Shown: piece by piece, positions 52,598 to 61,609 of the stretch | How the letters are laid out: each line of letters begins with the position of its first letter | How positions within the stretch are numbered: the first letter of the stretch is position 1 | Source: Nocardia vinacea | GTDB lineage: Bacteria; Actinomycetota; Actinomycetes; Mycobacteriales; Mycobacteriaceae | NCBI RefSeq assembly: GCF_035920345.1 | Contig: NZ_CP109149.1 | Span: 5,208,001-5,272,000, forward strand | Length of the DNA stretch: 64,000 nucleotides | Reading direction: 5' to 3' | Program-made: the position numbers and the translations under genes | Notes under the pieces: model-generated | Database searches by the model: none | Told to the model about the DNA's origin: nothing | The model's input: only the letters and a program-made list of their open reading frames with translations

Positions 52598-53425
52598 CTA
52601 CGCCCCGCTGACTTCCGCAGGGAATGTATTGGCCCGCATCAGTTCTCGGGCGGCAGCACGGTAGCGGTCGGCGATCAGGCGGACCACGGCGGGGTGAACG
52701 CCGATGGGTTCCGCAACACCATCAGCTCCTGCCTCGTGCAGGCGCTGCTGGAACAGGCCATGCGCCAGCAGATACGAGGCGATGAAGACGCGCCGCGCAC
52801 CCGACTCGCGAAGTTCGGCAACGACTTCCGGTACGCGCGGGACTCCGGTGGCGACGTAGCCGATGCGGACCGGGACATCCAGATGTTCGGCCAGCATGCC
52901 CGCCGCGCGCCGAACATCCTGGCGCGCACGGGCATCCGATGATCCGGCCGCCGCGAAGACCACCGCGTCACCCGGACGCCAGCCGGCAGCGCGCAGTCGC
53001 ATGGCCATAATGCGGGCCATTGCCGGATCCGGTCCCATCGCCGGTGTCACCGCGACCTCGGGATGACCACTCTCGGCCACCTCCCGCGGCACATCCTGAT
53101 ACACGTGGTATCCGGAGGCGAGAAAGGCCGGAACCACGACGGCGGGAACGGATTCCCCTTGGGCGTCGGTCAGATCGCGCAGAACCTCGGACGGCGACGG
53201 ACCGAGCACGTCCACGAAAGCGGTACGTACCCAGGGCTTCTCGGCCGCCTCTGGCCCGCGAGCGACGGCGCGATGTTCACAAACCGGAGCCACGGAGGTA
53301 TCGGCTTCGCCGGCTGCCATCCCTCCGAGCTCTCGTGTCACCGCCTCGGCGAGCGCGGCGATCATCTGCACACCCCTGGTACTCCTGGTGCCGTGTGCGA
53401 CCAGGACCAGGGCCGGAGCCGTCAC
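52598..53425 (-). CDS. Sirohydrochlorin chelatase-like protein
   Basis: 275-residue CbiX/SirB-type chelatase. Two chelatase halves are visible: the first with LVAHGTRS (metal His) and PAFLASGYHVYQDVP, the second with FAAAGSSDARARQ and ASYLLAHGLFQQRL. It inserts iron (or cobalt) into sirohydrochlorin. As the last gene of the narK-nirBD cluster it would complete siroheme for NirB. The GTG start at 53425 overlaps the upstream gene (GTGA). M. tuberculosis has the same pair, Rv0259c-Rv0260c. Confidence 0.9.
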   Translation of the reverse strand: MTAPALVLVAHGTRSTRGVQMIAALAEAVTRELGGMAAGEADTSVAPVCEHRAVARGPEAAEKPWVRTAFVDVLGPSPSEVLRDLTDAQGESVPAVVVPAFLASGYHVYQDVPREVAESGHPEVAVTPAMGPDPAMARIMAMRLRAAGWRPGDAVVFAAAGSSDARARQDVRRAAGMLAEHLDVPVRIGYVATGVPRVPEVVAELRESGARRVFIASYLLAHGLFQQRLHEAGADGVAEPIGVHPAVVRLIADRYRAAARELMRANTFPAEVSGA

Positions 53426-54663
53426 CAGCTCCCCGCAGGCTGTGCGTACCTCGGCGCGCGGGCCGGGGTGCCGATGCCCGCTACCGGCGCACGGCCGTTA
53501 GCGACGGTGCGCGGAAAGTCATCGGCGCAATCCGCGGCGTCCAGCGCCAGTCGGTAGCCCCGCTTGACCACGGTCTGAATGGCTTTCGGCGTGCCGAGCC
53601 CGGCGCGCAGCCGCGCGATCGCGGTCTCCACGGCATGGGTGTCGTCACCGCCGCCGGGCAGCGCGGCAAGCAGATCCTCCCGGGAAACTACCCGGCCGGG
53701 CTGCCGCGCCAGCGAGCGCATCAGTGCCATCGGCGCTGGCGCGAGCTGACGCACCGAACCGTCGACCACCACACACGCCCCGCGCACGCTGATGGTGTGT
53801 CCGGCGGCCTGAATTCGATTGGCGCGCCGCGGCAATTCCTCGGCTACGTGCCGGGCGAGCGCACCGAGGCGCGCGCGTCCCGGCATCGAAGTCGCCACAC
53901 CCAGCTCCTCCAGCGGAGCCGCGGTGATCGGTCCGACGCAGGCGGGCAGCACCCGTCCGCGCAGCGCGTGCAGCACGCCCTCCAGCAGTCCGGTTTCCTT
54001 GGCGCGCATCAACATCGACGCCACGGCGGGCGCGCTGGTGAAGGTCACGCAGTCCAGGCTGGAGGTGATGATGGCCTCGATCAGGTTGTCCATCGGACCC
54101 TGATCGTCCGGCGGCACCCAGCGATACACCGGCACCGCGACGACATCCGCACCGGCACAACGCAATACCTCACAGAAGTCGGGTACCGGCTCCCATTCGG
54201 TTGTCGCGCCGTGCAATTGGACCGCGATCCGCACACCCTCCACGCCCTCGGCGAGCAGGTGGTCGAGCACCTCGGCGGAAGATTCCGACGCGGGAGACCA
54301 TTCCTCGCGGAGTTCGGCGGCGCGGATCGCGCCCTTGGCCTTCGGCCCACGCGCCAGCATCCTGGTGGACGACAGCGTCAGCCGCAGATCCTCGGCAATA
54401 CCCCAGCCCTCGGCCGCTTCCATCCAGCCGCGAAATCCGATGCCGGTGGTAGCCACCACGATCTGCGGCGGATCGGCCACGAGATCGCGGGTAACCCGCT
54501 CCAGTTCGGTGTCGTCGGCCAGCGGAATGATGCGGATGGCAGGAGCGGCGACGATACCGGCGCCCCGTCGGGTGAGCAGCGTGGCGAACTCATCGGCCCG
54601 CCTGGCGGCCGTGACGCCGACCGTGAAACCGGCCAGACAGGCGCCCGTATCGATTGTTGTCAT
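53422..54663 (-). CDS. Uroporphyrinogen-III synthase-like protein with winged-helix domain
   Basis: 413-residue two-domain protein, Rv0260c type. Residues 1 to about 265 resemble HemD (FTVGVTAARRADEFATLLTRRGA, VVATTGIGFRGW, TFTSAPAVASML). Residues about 275-375 are an OmpR/PhoB-type winged helix (LAPAPMALMRSLARQPGRVVSREDLLAAL, HAVETAIARLRAGLG, VKRGYRLAL). There is no receiver domain. It could be an enzyme of tetrapyrrole synthesis, a regulator that senses a tetrapyrrole, or both. It overlaps nirD (ATGA) and the chelatase (GTGA). Confidence 0.88.
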   Translation of the reverse strand: MTTIDTGACLAGFTVGVTAARRADEFATLLTRRGAGIVAAPAIRIIPLADDTELERVTRDLVADPPQIVVATTGIGFRGWMEAAEGWGIAEDLRLTLSSTRMLARGPKAKGAIRAAELREEWSPASESSAEVLDHLLAEGVEGVRIAVQLHGATTEWEPVPDFCEVLRCAGADVVAVPVYRWVPPDDQGPMDNLIEAIITSSLDCVTFTSAPAVASMLMRAKETGLLEGVLHALRGRVLPACVGPITAAPLEELGVATSMPGRARLGALARHVAEELPRRANRIQAAGHTISVRGACVVVDGSVRQLAPAPMALMRSLARQPGRVVSREDLLAALPGGGDDTHAVETAIARLRAGLGTPKAIQTVVKRGYRLALDAADCADDFPRTVANGRAPVAGIGTPARAPRYAQPAGSW

Positions 54664-55070
54664 GCCGATCCACCATCCGTGGCGACGAGACCGGCATCGA
54701 CCGGCTCATTGGAAACCGAAACGATGCCGTCCTCGACGCGCACCGCGTATACCGGCAGCGTCGCCGAATCGTCGTCCAGGCAGCGCCCGTCCAGGAGCGA
54801 GAATGCCTGCTTCAGCAGCGGCGAGGCCACGACCGGAATACCGGCGCGGTCACCGACGATCCCGCGCGACATCACTGCCGCCCGGCCGATCGGATCGATA
54901 TTGCCGACGGCGGCGAGGGTCCCATCGGTCATCAGGAAGAGAGCGGCCTGTCGGCCACCCTTCAGCAACACCGCGACGCCGCGGCCGGGAATCAGGTAGT
55001 CGAGTCGGCACGCCTGCGTCCAACCCGTGGTGGTAGCTGTGGCAATGCCGGGGGTATCCATCACGGTCAT
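54660..55070 (-). CDS. nirD: Nitrite reductase small subunit NirD
   Basis: 136-residue Rieske-fold subunit of NADH-dependent nitrite reductase. LIPGRGVAVLLKGGRQAALFLMTDGTLAAVGNIDP and SPLLKQAFSLLDGRCLD are the family blocks. It has only one Cys and no Rieske cluster ligands, as is normal for NirD. ATG 55070 lies nine bases after GGAGG, whereas ATG 55079 touches it, so 55070 is preferred. It overlaps the HemD-like gene by four bases. Confidence 0.92.
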   Translation of the reverse strand: MTVMDTPGIATATTTGWTQACRLDYLIPGRGVAVLLKGGRQAALFLMTDGTLAAVGNIDPIGRAAVMSRGIVGDRAGIPVVASPLLKQAFSLLDGRCLDDDSATLPVYAVRVEDGIVSVSNEPVDAGLVATDGGSA

Positions 55071-55134
55071 CGGTGTCATCCTCCAAACGCCTTACCCATT
55101 GGTACAGGCGCCCTGTTTCTTCGGGGTTAAGCGG

Positions 55135-57684
55135 CTATTGCCCGCGTGTGGCGACCGGGATTTCCGGCATGCCGAGCAACACAGGGACCTTCCGCTCCCC
55201 GGTCGCATCGAACGAAATGGTCGGATCGGCCTCTTCGGGGGCATTGACAAAGGACACGAAGCGCGACAGCTTCTCCTCGTCGTCGAGCACCGCGGCCCAT
55301 TCGTCGCGATAGCCAGCGACATGCTGGGCCATGGCCGCCTCCAGATCGTCGGCGATGCCGAGGCTGTCCTCGCAGATGACCTGCTTGAGATAGTCGATAC
55401 CGCCCTCGAGCGCCTCCTGCCACGGCGCGGTGCGCTGCAACCGGTCGGCGGTGCGGACGTAGAACATCAGGTACCGGTCGATGTACTTGATCAGCGTCTC
55501 GTCGTCCAGATCACCAGCGAGAAGCACCGCATGCTTCGGGGTCAGACCGCCGTTGCCGCCGACATACAGGTTCCAGCCGTGCTCGGTCGCGATGACACCG
55601 ACGTCCTTGCCGCGGGCCTCTGCGCATTCCCTGGCGCAGCCCGAGACGGCCAGCTTCAGCTTGTGCGGCGACCGCAATCCGCGGTAGCGCTTCTCCAGCA
55701 ACACGGCCATACCGACCGAATCCTGCTGACCGTAGCGGCACCAGGTGGAGCCGACGCAGCTCTTCACGGTGCGCAGCGACTTGCCGTACGCGTGCCCGGA
55801 TTCCATGCCGACATCGACAAGGCGCTTCCAGATCAGCGGCAGCTGTTCGACACGTGCGCCGAACAGGTCGATCCGCTGACCGCCGGTGACCTTGACGTAC
55901 AGGTCGAATTCCTTGGCGATCTGGCCGATGGTGATCAGCTGATCCGGGGTGACCTCGCCGCCGGGCATCCGCGGCACCACCGAGTAGGTGCCGTTCTTCT
56001 GCAAATTCGCCAGGAAGTGGTCGTTGGTGTCCTGCAGCGCGGCCTGTTCACCGTCGAGGATGTGATCGCTCGAGGTCGAGGCCAGGATGGAGGCGACCGT
56101 CGGCTTGCAGATATCGCAGCCGGAGCCCTTACCGTGCTTGGCGATCAGGCCGGAGAAGGTGCGGATGCCGGTGACCTGGACGATCTGGAACAGCTCGGCG
56201 CGCGACTGCGAGAAGTGCTCGCACAGCGCCTTGGACATCTCGACGCCGGACTGCTCCAGCAGCTTCTTGAGCATGGGAACACAACCGCCGCAAGAGGTTC
56301 CGGCGGACGTGCACTTCTTGATGCCCGGGATATCGCAGGCGCCCTCTTCGATGGCCCCGCAGATCGCACCCTTGGACACGTTGTTGCAGGAGCAGATCTG
56401 GGCATCGTCGGGCAGTGCGTCGGCACCGAGTTCGGCACCGGCGGGCGAGATCAGCGTGGCCGGTTCGGCGGGCAGCGGACGCCCGACCAGCGGACGCAGC
56501 GCCGAGTACGCGGTCGCGTCGCCGACCAGGATGCCGCCCAACAGGATCTGCGCGTCATCGGAGACAACGAGTTTCGCGTAGGTGCCCTTGGCGGCGTCGT
56601 GCAGTACAACCGATAGCGCGCCCTCGGTGGTGCCGTGCGCATCACCGAAGCTGGCGACATCGACGCCGAGCAGCTTCAGCTTGGTCGACATATCCGCACC
56701 GGGGAATTCGCCCGCACCACCGAGCAATCGGTCCGCGACGATCTCGGCGGTGGTGTAGCCGGGGGCGACCAGGCCGTAGCAAACACCTTCCACCGCGGCA
56801 CATTCGCCGATGGCATAGATATTCGGATCCGAGGTCTGCAGACCGAGATCGGTAACGATGCCGCCGCGCGGGCCGACCTCGATGCCGCTGTCGCGGGCGA
56901 TCTGGTCGCGCGGGCGGACACCGGCGGAGAAGACCACGAGTCCGGCGTCGATCACCGTGTCATCGGAGAGCGTAACCTTCAGGCGCTCAGCCGATTCCGC
57001 GTCCGTGATGGTCTCGATCGATGCGGTCCCGACACCGGTGTGCACCTGCAGCCCGAGATCGGTGACCAGCTTCTCCAGGATGGCGCCACCACCCTCGTCG
57101 ACCTGAGCGGGCATCAGACGGGGGTTGAACTCCACGACATGCGGCGTCATGCCGAGCAGGCGCAGCGCGTTGGCCGCTTCCAGGCCCAGCAGACCACCAC
57201 CGACGACCACACCGGCCGCACCGGGGCCTGCCGCGGCAGCGGCCGCACGGATGCCGTCGAGGTCATCGATGGTCCGGTAGACGAAGCACTCCGACAGATC
57301 GTGACCGGGCACCGGCGGCACGAACGGGTACGAACCGGTCGCCAGCACCAGCGCGTCGTAGGCGATGGTGTCGCCCGCCGAGGTGGTGACCTTGCGTGCC
57401 TCGCGGTCGATGGACTGCGCGGACTGGCCCAGCCGCAGCTCGACCAGCGCGTCACCGGCGTATTCGTTACCGGGCAGCGCCAAAGCGGTGGGATCCCAGT
57501 TGCCGACGTACGACGAAAGTCCGACTCGGTCGTAGGCGGGCAGCTGCTCCTCGCTGAGGATGACGACCTGCCACTGGCCTGCCTCGTCCCGGGACCGCAG
57601 CGCCTCCACGAACCGGTGCCCGACCATGCCGTGGCCGACGACCACGACGGTCTTGCGCTGGGTGGGGTCGACTGTCGAGTTCAT
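55135..57684 (-). CDS. nirB: Nitrite reductase large subunit NirB
   Basis: 849-residue cytosolic enzyme that reduces nitrite to ammonium with NADH. An FAD/NAD domain (VVVGHGMVGHRFVEAL, ALVLATGSYPFVPPVPG) is followed by a BFD-type 2Fe-2S module (CSCNNVSKG, TSCGGCVP). The siroheme/4Fe-4S domain then has CVGSTWC (C-x5-C) and GCARECAEARGKD (C-x3-C). The length is normal. ATG 57684 has GGAGG six bases upstream. It lies 26 bases after narK. Confidence 0.97.
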   Translation of the reverse strand: MNSTVDPTQRKTVVVVGHGMVGHRFVEALRSRDEAGQWQVVILSEEQLPAYDRVGLSSYVGNWDPTALALPGNEYAGDALVELRLGQSAQSIDREARKVTTSAGDTIAYDALVLATGSYPFVPPVPGHDLSECFVYRTIDDLDGIRAAAAAAGPGAAGVVVGGGLLGLEAANALRLLGMTPHVVEFNPRLMPAQVDEGGGAILEKLVTDLGLQVHTGVGTASIETITDAESAERLKVTLSDDTVIDAGLVVFSAGVRPRDQIARDSGIEVGPRGGIVTDLGLQTSDPNIYAIGECAAVEGVCYGLVAPGYTTAEIVADRLLGGAGEFPGADMSTKLKLLGVDVASFGDAHGTTEGALSVVLHDAAKGTYAKLVVSDDAQILLGGILVGDATAYSALRPLVGRPLPAEPATLISPAGAELGADALPDDAQICSCNNVSKGAICGAIEEGACDIPGIKKCTSAGTSCGGCVPMLKKLLEQSGVEMSKALCEHFSQSRAELFQIVQVTGIRTFSGLIAKHGKGSGCDICKPTVASILASTSSDHILDGEQAALQDTNDHFLANLQKNGTYSVVPRMPGGEVTPDQLITIGQIAKEFDLYVKVTGGQRIDLFGARVEQLPLIWKRLVDVGMESGHAYGKSLRTVKSCVGSTWCRYGQQDSVGMAVLLEKRYRGLRSPHKLKLAVSGCARECAEARGKDVGVIATEHGWNLYVGGNGGLTPKHAVLLAGDLDDETLIKYIDRYLMFYVRTADRLQRTAPWQEALEGGIDYLKQVICEDSLGIADDLEAAMAQHVAGYRDEWAAVLDDEEKLSRFVSFVNAPEEADPTISFDATGERKVPVLLGMPEIPVATRGQ

Positions 57685-57710
57685 GACTGTCCTCCGTTGA
57701 TGGTTCGGCG

Positions 57711-59171
57711 TCAGGCTCGGGCCGACGTACTGGTGGACTGGGACGGGTTGCCTGCTTCGGCTTCGAGGACGAGCGCCTCGGCCTGCGTGACGATCTCGGA
57801 GTCGACGACGCCGCTCGGCCGGCGCAGGAACACCAGCCAGGTCACCGCGGCGCAGGCCACATAGAAGGCCATGAAGACCCAGAAGGCGGTGGTCGCCGAT
57901 TTGGTCGAGGCGTAGGAGGAGCGCAGTACCAGGTTGATCGCGACACCGCCGAGCGCACCGATGGCGCCGACGAAACCGATGAGCGCACCGGAAGTGTTCT
58001 GCGACCAGGCGGCCTGGGCGGACGGACTCGAGTCCAGGCTCTTGGATTTGGCGTCGAAGACCGACGGGATGATCTTGGTGACGGCTCCGTTGCCGATACC
58101 CGACACCACGAACAACGCGATGAATCCGGCGACCAGCGCGACCATCGCCGAACCGCTCGGCACGCCGCCGCTGCGGTCACCCGCGGTGCTCGCCACGCCG
58201 ACCAGCACCGCGGCCGCGGTCATCGCGGCGAAGGTGTAGAAGGTGACCCGGCTGCCGCCGATCCGGTCGGCCAGCTTGCCGCCGTACGGCCGGGCCAGCG
58301 AACCGAGCAGCGGGCCGATGAAGGCGATCTGCGCGGCATGCAGTGCGGCCTGCGCGACGGTGTCGCCACCGGCCTTGAAGCTGATCTGCAGCACCTGACC
58401 GAAGGCGAAGCTGTAGCCGATGAACGAACCGAAGGTGCCGATGTAGAGGAAGGCGATCGCCCAGGACTGCGGCACCTTGAGGGCCGTGATCATGTAGGAG
58501 AGATCGGCCTTCTGGTTCTTCAGGTTGTCCATGAACAGCGCGGCGCCGACACCGGCCAGCGCGACGAGCACGAGGTAGATCGCGCAGATCAGCGAGGCGT
58601 AGCCATTGCCGAGGGTGGCGATGACGAGCAGACCGACGAGCTGGATGACGGGCACGCCGATATTTCCGCCGCCCGCGTTCAGCCCGAGCGCCCAACCCTT
58701 CAGCCGCTGCGGGTAGAAGGCATTGATATTGGTCATCGAGGAGGCGAAGTTGCCGCCACCGAATCCGGCGAATGCGGCCACGACCAGGAAGGTTGTGTAC
58801 GAGGTGCCCGGCTGATTGATGAAGTACAGCGTGAGCAGCGTCGGAATGAGCAGCAGTGTCGCACTGAAGATGGTCCAGTTGCGACCGCCGAAGCGCGCAG
58901 TGGCCACGGTATACGGAATGCGCAGAAACGCACCGACCAGCGTCGGCATGGCGACCAGGAAGAACTTGCCCGCCGGATCGATGCCGAACTTATCGGTGGG
59001 CATGAACAGCACCATGACCGACCAGATGGACCACACCGAGAACCCGACGTGCTCGGCGAAGACCGACCAGATCAGATTCCGCTTGGCGACGTCTTTGCCA
59101 CCGGCCTCCCAGGCCGCGACATCCTCGGCATCCCAATGCTCGATGTTGTGGTTACGCGTCAGCGTGCTCAA
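57711..59171 (-). CDS. narK: Nitrate/nitrite transporter NarK
   Basis: 486-residue MFS porter with 12 membrane helices. The nitrate/nitrite signature FAGFGGGNFASSM is in helix 5 and a second glycine-rich motif (GFVGAIGALGGVAINLVL) is in helix 11. The start is put at TTG 59171, which has GGGAGG six bases upstream; the frame runs to GTG 59201. It heads the narK-nirB-nirD-HemD/wHTH-chelatase unit and has a tandem GlnR-type box 128 bases upstream, so it is probably induced by nitrogen limitation. Confidence 0.93.
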   Translation of the reverse strand: MSTLTRNHNIEHWDAEDVAAWEAGGKDVAKRNLIWSVFAEHVGFSVWSIWSVMVLFMPTDKFGIDPAGKFFLVAMPTLVGAFLRIPYTVATARFGGRNWTIFSATLLLIPTLLTLYFINQPGTSYTTFLVVAAFAGFGGGNFASSMTNINAFYPQRLKGWALGLNAGGGNIGVPVIQLVGLLVIATLGNGYASLICAIYLVLVALAGVGAALFMDNLKNQKADLSYMITALKVPQSWAIAFLYIGTFGSFIGYSFAFGQVLQISFKAGGDTVAQAALHAAQIAFIGPLLGSLARPYGGKLADRIGGSRVTFYTFAAMTAAAVLVGVASTAGDRSGGVPSGSAMVALVAGFIALFVVSGIGNGAVTKIIPSVFDAKSKSLDSSPSAQAAWSQNTSGALIGFVGAIGALGGVAINLVLRSSYASTKSATTAFWVFMAFYVACAAVTWLVFLRRPSGVVDSEIVTQAEALVLEAEAGNPSQSTSTSARA

Positions 59172-59298
59172 CAGGGGCCTCCCAAAATCGGTTAGCCCCA
59201 CGGTAGGAAACGGGTATTGCCGAAATGCTGCCCCAAATGACCGTCAAATCAACGGTTGCTCACGATTCCCCGGAAAGCCGGGTGAGCTTCAACGAAAT

Positions 59299-59335
59299 GT
59301 TTCGCGCATGTGACACACCGGTTTCCACACGTCAC
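59299..59335 (-). promoter_or_regulatory. Tandem GlnR box upstream of narK
   Basis: Reading the minus strand: GTGAC-N5-GAAAC-N6-GTCAC-N6-GAAAC. The GlnR consensus is gTnAC-N6-GaAAC, repeated. Three of the four half-sites are exact and spaced as expected, and only the first gap is five instead of six. Confidence 0.75.
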
Positions 59336-59424
59336 AAACAGCCGATCTTCGAATTACCGGCCGGTGAGGTGTGACGCGGACAGCATGCTCGACGTCACAC
59401 CACCTCGCAACTCGAACGGCGCGA

Positions 59425-60684
59425 TCAATTCCAGGTGTCTTCGAGCATGCGCGGCTTGCAGGCCTGCCATGCACCGGTGAGCAGCACCAGCACCGCGATG
59501 ACGAGCATCGCGAACGGTGCGGCCCAGCCCTCGGTCGCGCTGTGCAACATGCCGAACAGCACCGGACCGACGCAGGCCACCGCATATCCGACGCCCTGGG
59601 TGAAGCCCGACAGCGCGGCCGAACCCTGCGGGGTCCTGGTGCGCATATTGATCAGCGTCAGTGCCATCGGGAAGGTGCTCGGGCCGAGGCCCAACAGCAC
59701 GACCCACAGCAACGGCACAGTCATCGGTGCGATCAGCAGTCCGACGAATGCGGTGAAAAAGAAGACGGCACAACCCACTACGAACGGGAACGGATTGCGG
59801 AACCGCGCGACCACCGTCGGTGCGGTGAACGCCGACACCAGCCCGACCAGCGCGAACACACCGACCATGGTTCCGCCGAACCCGGCACTCGCGCCCGCCT
59901 CGGACAGGATCTTGGGCAGCCAGGTGAACATGGCGTAGGTGGTCAGCGAGGTCATACCGAACATGCCCGCCATCCCCCAGGCCACCGGCGAACGCCAGAC
60001 CTTGCCCTTGGGCTCCTCGGTCCGCGACGGCAGCGCTGTGCTGTCGACCCGATCGTGACCGCGGCGATCGCGCAGCACACCGAGCCACGGCAGCGCGGCC
60101 GCGAAGCCGAGAATCGCCCACAGCCCCAGGGAGATACGCCAGCCGTGCGCGTCGGCAACCGGCACCGCGATCAGCGCGGGCACCACGGTGCCGAGCTGGA
60201 CCATGGTGATGTACAGCGAGCTGACCACCGCGAGACGATCCGGGAAATATCGCTTGACCAGCGGCGGAATCACCACGTTGCCGATACCCATACCGCCGAG
60301 GGCCAGCGCGGAGAAGATCAGCAGTTCGGCGGTGCCGCCGACCACCGCGCGGATCAGCAAGCCGAGTCCGGCCATCAGCATCGCGACGAGTGCGGTGCGC
60401 TCGAGCCCGATCCGGCGCACGAAAACCGGGGTGAGCAGACCCGAAACCGCGAACATCAGGGTCGGGATCATGCCGAAGACGCCGACGACGGCCGTCGAGT
60501 AACCGATATCGGCGCCGATGCGCTCGGCCAGCGGCGAGAATGCGGTGACGGCGACCCGGAGGGTGAGCGCGGACATCACAATGGCGGCGAGGACGAGCAG
60601 TCGGCCTTCCGTCAGTGCACGTTTGCGCCGCTCGACCCGGGCGTATTCCGGGCGAGTCGTGGTTTCCGGGAGAGTTGCAGTCAC
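59425..60684 (-). CDS. MFS transporter, CynX/NimT type
   Basis: 419-residue 12-helix permease of the cyanate/2-nitroimidazole (CynX/NimT) subfamily. It has RVAVTAFSPLAERIGADIGYSTAVVGVFGMIPTLMFAVSGLLTP near the N-terminus and GSAALSGFTQGVGYAVACVGP near the C-terminus. The natural substrate is unknown; placement between nitrogen genes suggests a nitrogen compound. GTG 60684 is chosen because -10 TATGAT ends six bases upstream, giving a leaderless transcript. ATG 60708 is the alternative. Confidence 0.87.
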   Translation of the reverse strand: MTATLPETTTRPEYARVERRKRALTEGRLLVLAAIVMSALTLRVAVTAFSPLAERIGADIGYSTAVVGVFGMIPTLMFAVSGLLTPVFVRRIGLERTALVAMLMAGLGLLIRAVVGGTAELLIFSALALGGMGIGNVVIPPLVKRYFPDRLAVVSSLYITMVQLGTVVPALIAVPVADAHGWRISLGLWAILGFAAALPWLGVLRDRRGHDRVDSTALPSRTEEPKGKVWRSPVAWGMAGMFGMTSLTTYAMFTWLPKILSEAGASAGFGGTMVGVFALVGLVSAFTAPTVVARFRNPFPFVVGCAVFFFTAFVGLLIAPMTVPLLWVVLLGLGPSTFPMALTLINMRTRTPQGSAALSGFTQGVGYAVACVGPVLFGMLHSATEGWAAPFAMLVIAVLVLLTGAWQACKPRMLEDTWN

Positions 60685-60748
60685 CGCGAAATCATAGGAT
60701 GACCACATGATAGGAGGCAAGATTTGTGATGGGCGGTACTCTGATGCC
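60685..60748. promoter_or_regulatory. Divergent leaderless promoters with dyad, MFS/gntR
   Basis: Minus strand: -35 TTGCCT, 18 bases, -10 TATGAT, six bases to GTG 60684. Plus strand: -10 TACTCT (60737-60742), six bases to GTG 60749. A dyad ATCAT-N11-ATGAT (60691-60711) covers the MFS -10 and is a candidate GntR operator. Confidence 0.55.
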
Positions 60749-61420
60749 GTGCAACCCGTCCGGCGGACCAGCCTCATTGCCCAGGTAACCGAGCAGCTGC
60801 GTGCCGAAATTCGTTCCGGCCGTTGGTCTATCGGCTCCCGAATCCCCACCGAACCGGAGCTCACCGAGCTCACCGGAACCGGGCGGAATACGGTACGCGA
60901 GGCAGTGCAGGCGCTGGTCCATGCCGGGATGCTGGAGCGTCGCCAAGGCTCGGGCACCTATGTCATCGCGGCCTCGGAGGTCGGTGGCACCCTCGCGAAG
61001 TACTTCGCCGACGCGGAGGAACGCGATGTACTGGAGCTGCGCATGGCCGTGGACACCAATGCCGCGGCCTTGGCCGCGCGCCGTCGCGACGAGACCGATA
61101 TCGCGAATCTGCGCCGGCTACTGGAGGAACGCAGCCAGCAGCACTGGGATGAACAGAATCTCGCGGCCATCGAGGCCGATGTGGAACTGCACCGCGCGAT
61201 CGTCGTCGCCAGCCATAACGCGGTATATCTGGAGTTCTACGATTCGCTGCTGCCGATTATCGAACAGGTGATCCGGGCGCGAAGCGCGAAATCCGACGAT
61301 GCCTACGATGCGGAGCACAATGAATTGGTGCAGGCCGTTATCGATGGCGATCCGGATCGAGCGGCGCAGGCCGCGCGGTGCTTCCTCGCATCGCTGATCG
61401 CCGAATATCCGGACCGCTAG
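60749..61420 (+). CDS. GntR-family regulator, FadR subfamily
   Basis: 223-residue regulator. The winged helix has IRSGRWSIGSRIPTEPELTELTGTGRNTVREAVQALVHAGMLERRQGSGTYV. The C-terminal FCD domain (DVLELRMAVDTNAAALAA, D-x3-H metal motif in ADVELHRAIV, HNELVQAVIDGDPDRAA) binds a small carboxylate or similar effector. GTG 60749 is predicted to be leaderless. It is divergent from the CynX-type permease and probably represses it. Confidence 0.9.
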   Translation: MQPVRRTSLIAQVTEQLRAEIRSGRWSIGSRIPTEPELTELTGTGRNTVREAVQALVHAGMLERRQGSGTYVIAASEVGGTLAKYFADAEERDVLELRMAVDTNAAALAARRRDETDIANLRRLLEERSQQHWDEQNLAAIEADVELHRAIVVASHNAVYLEFYDSLLPIIEQVIRARSAKSDDAYDAEHNELVQAVIDGDPDRAAQAARCFLASLIAEYPDR

Positions 61421-61609
61421 ACTTCTGGTCAACCGACCGAAAACCCCGCCGCTCGACAAGGTAACCAATAGGTCACCGACCCGCTCGGCGCCGTGTGAGT
61501 CGGATTTGGCTGGAACGTCACTCAGCGCCATTCACACGCAACAACCGACTCTTACCTTTGTCTCGACCGCAGCTCGGCGAACCCACCGAGCCAGATCGAG
61601 AGGAAGCCG

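Noticed and set aside
55027..56616. 529-codon plus-strand frame opposite nirB
   Set aside because: Antisense to the siroheme and 2Fe-2S domains of NirB; composition is that of a shadow frame.
61461..61476. Full GlnR box upstream of the second narK
   Set aside because: GTAAC-N6-GTCAC is present but the GaAAC half-sites are missing, so it is only a weak candidate.
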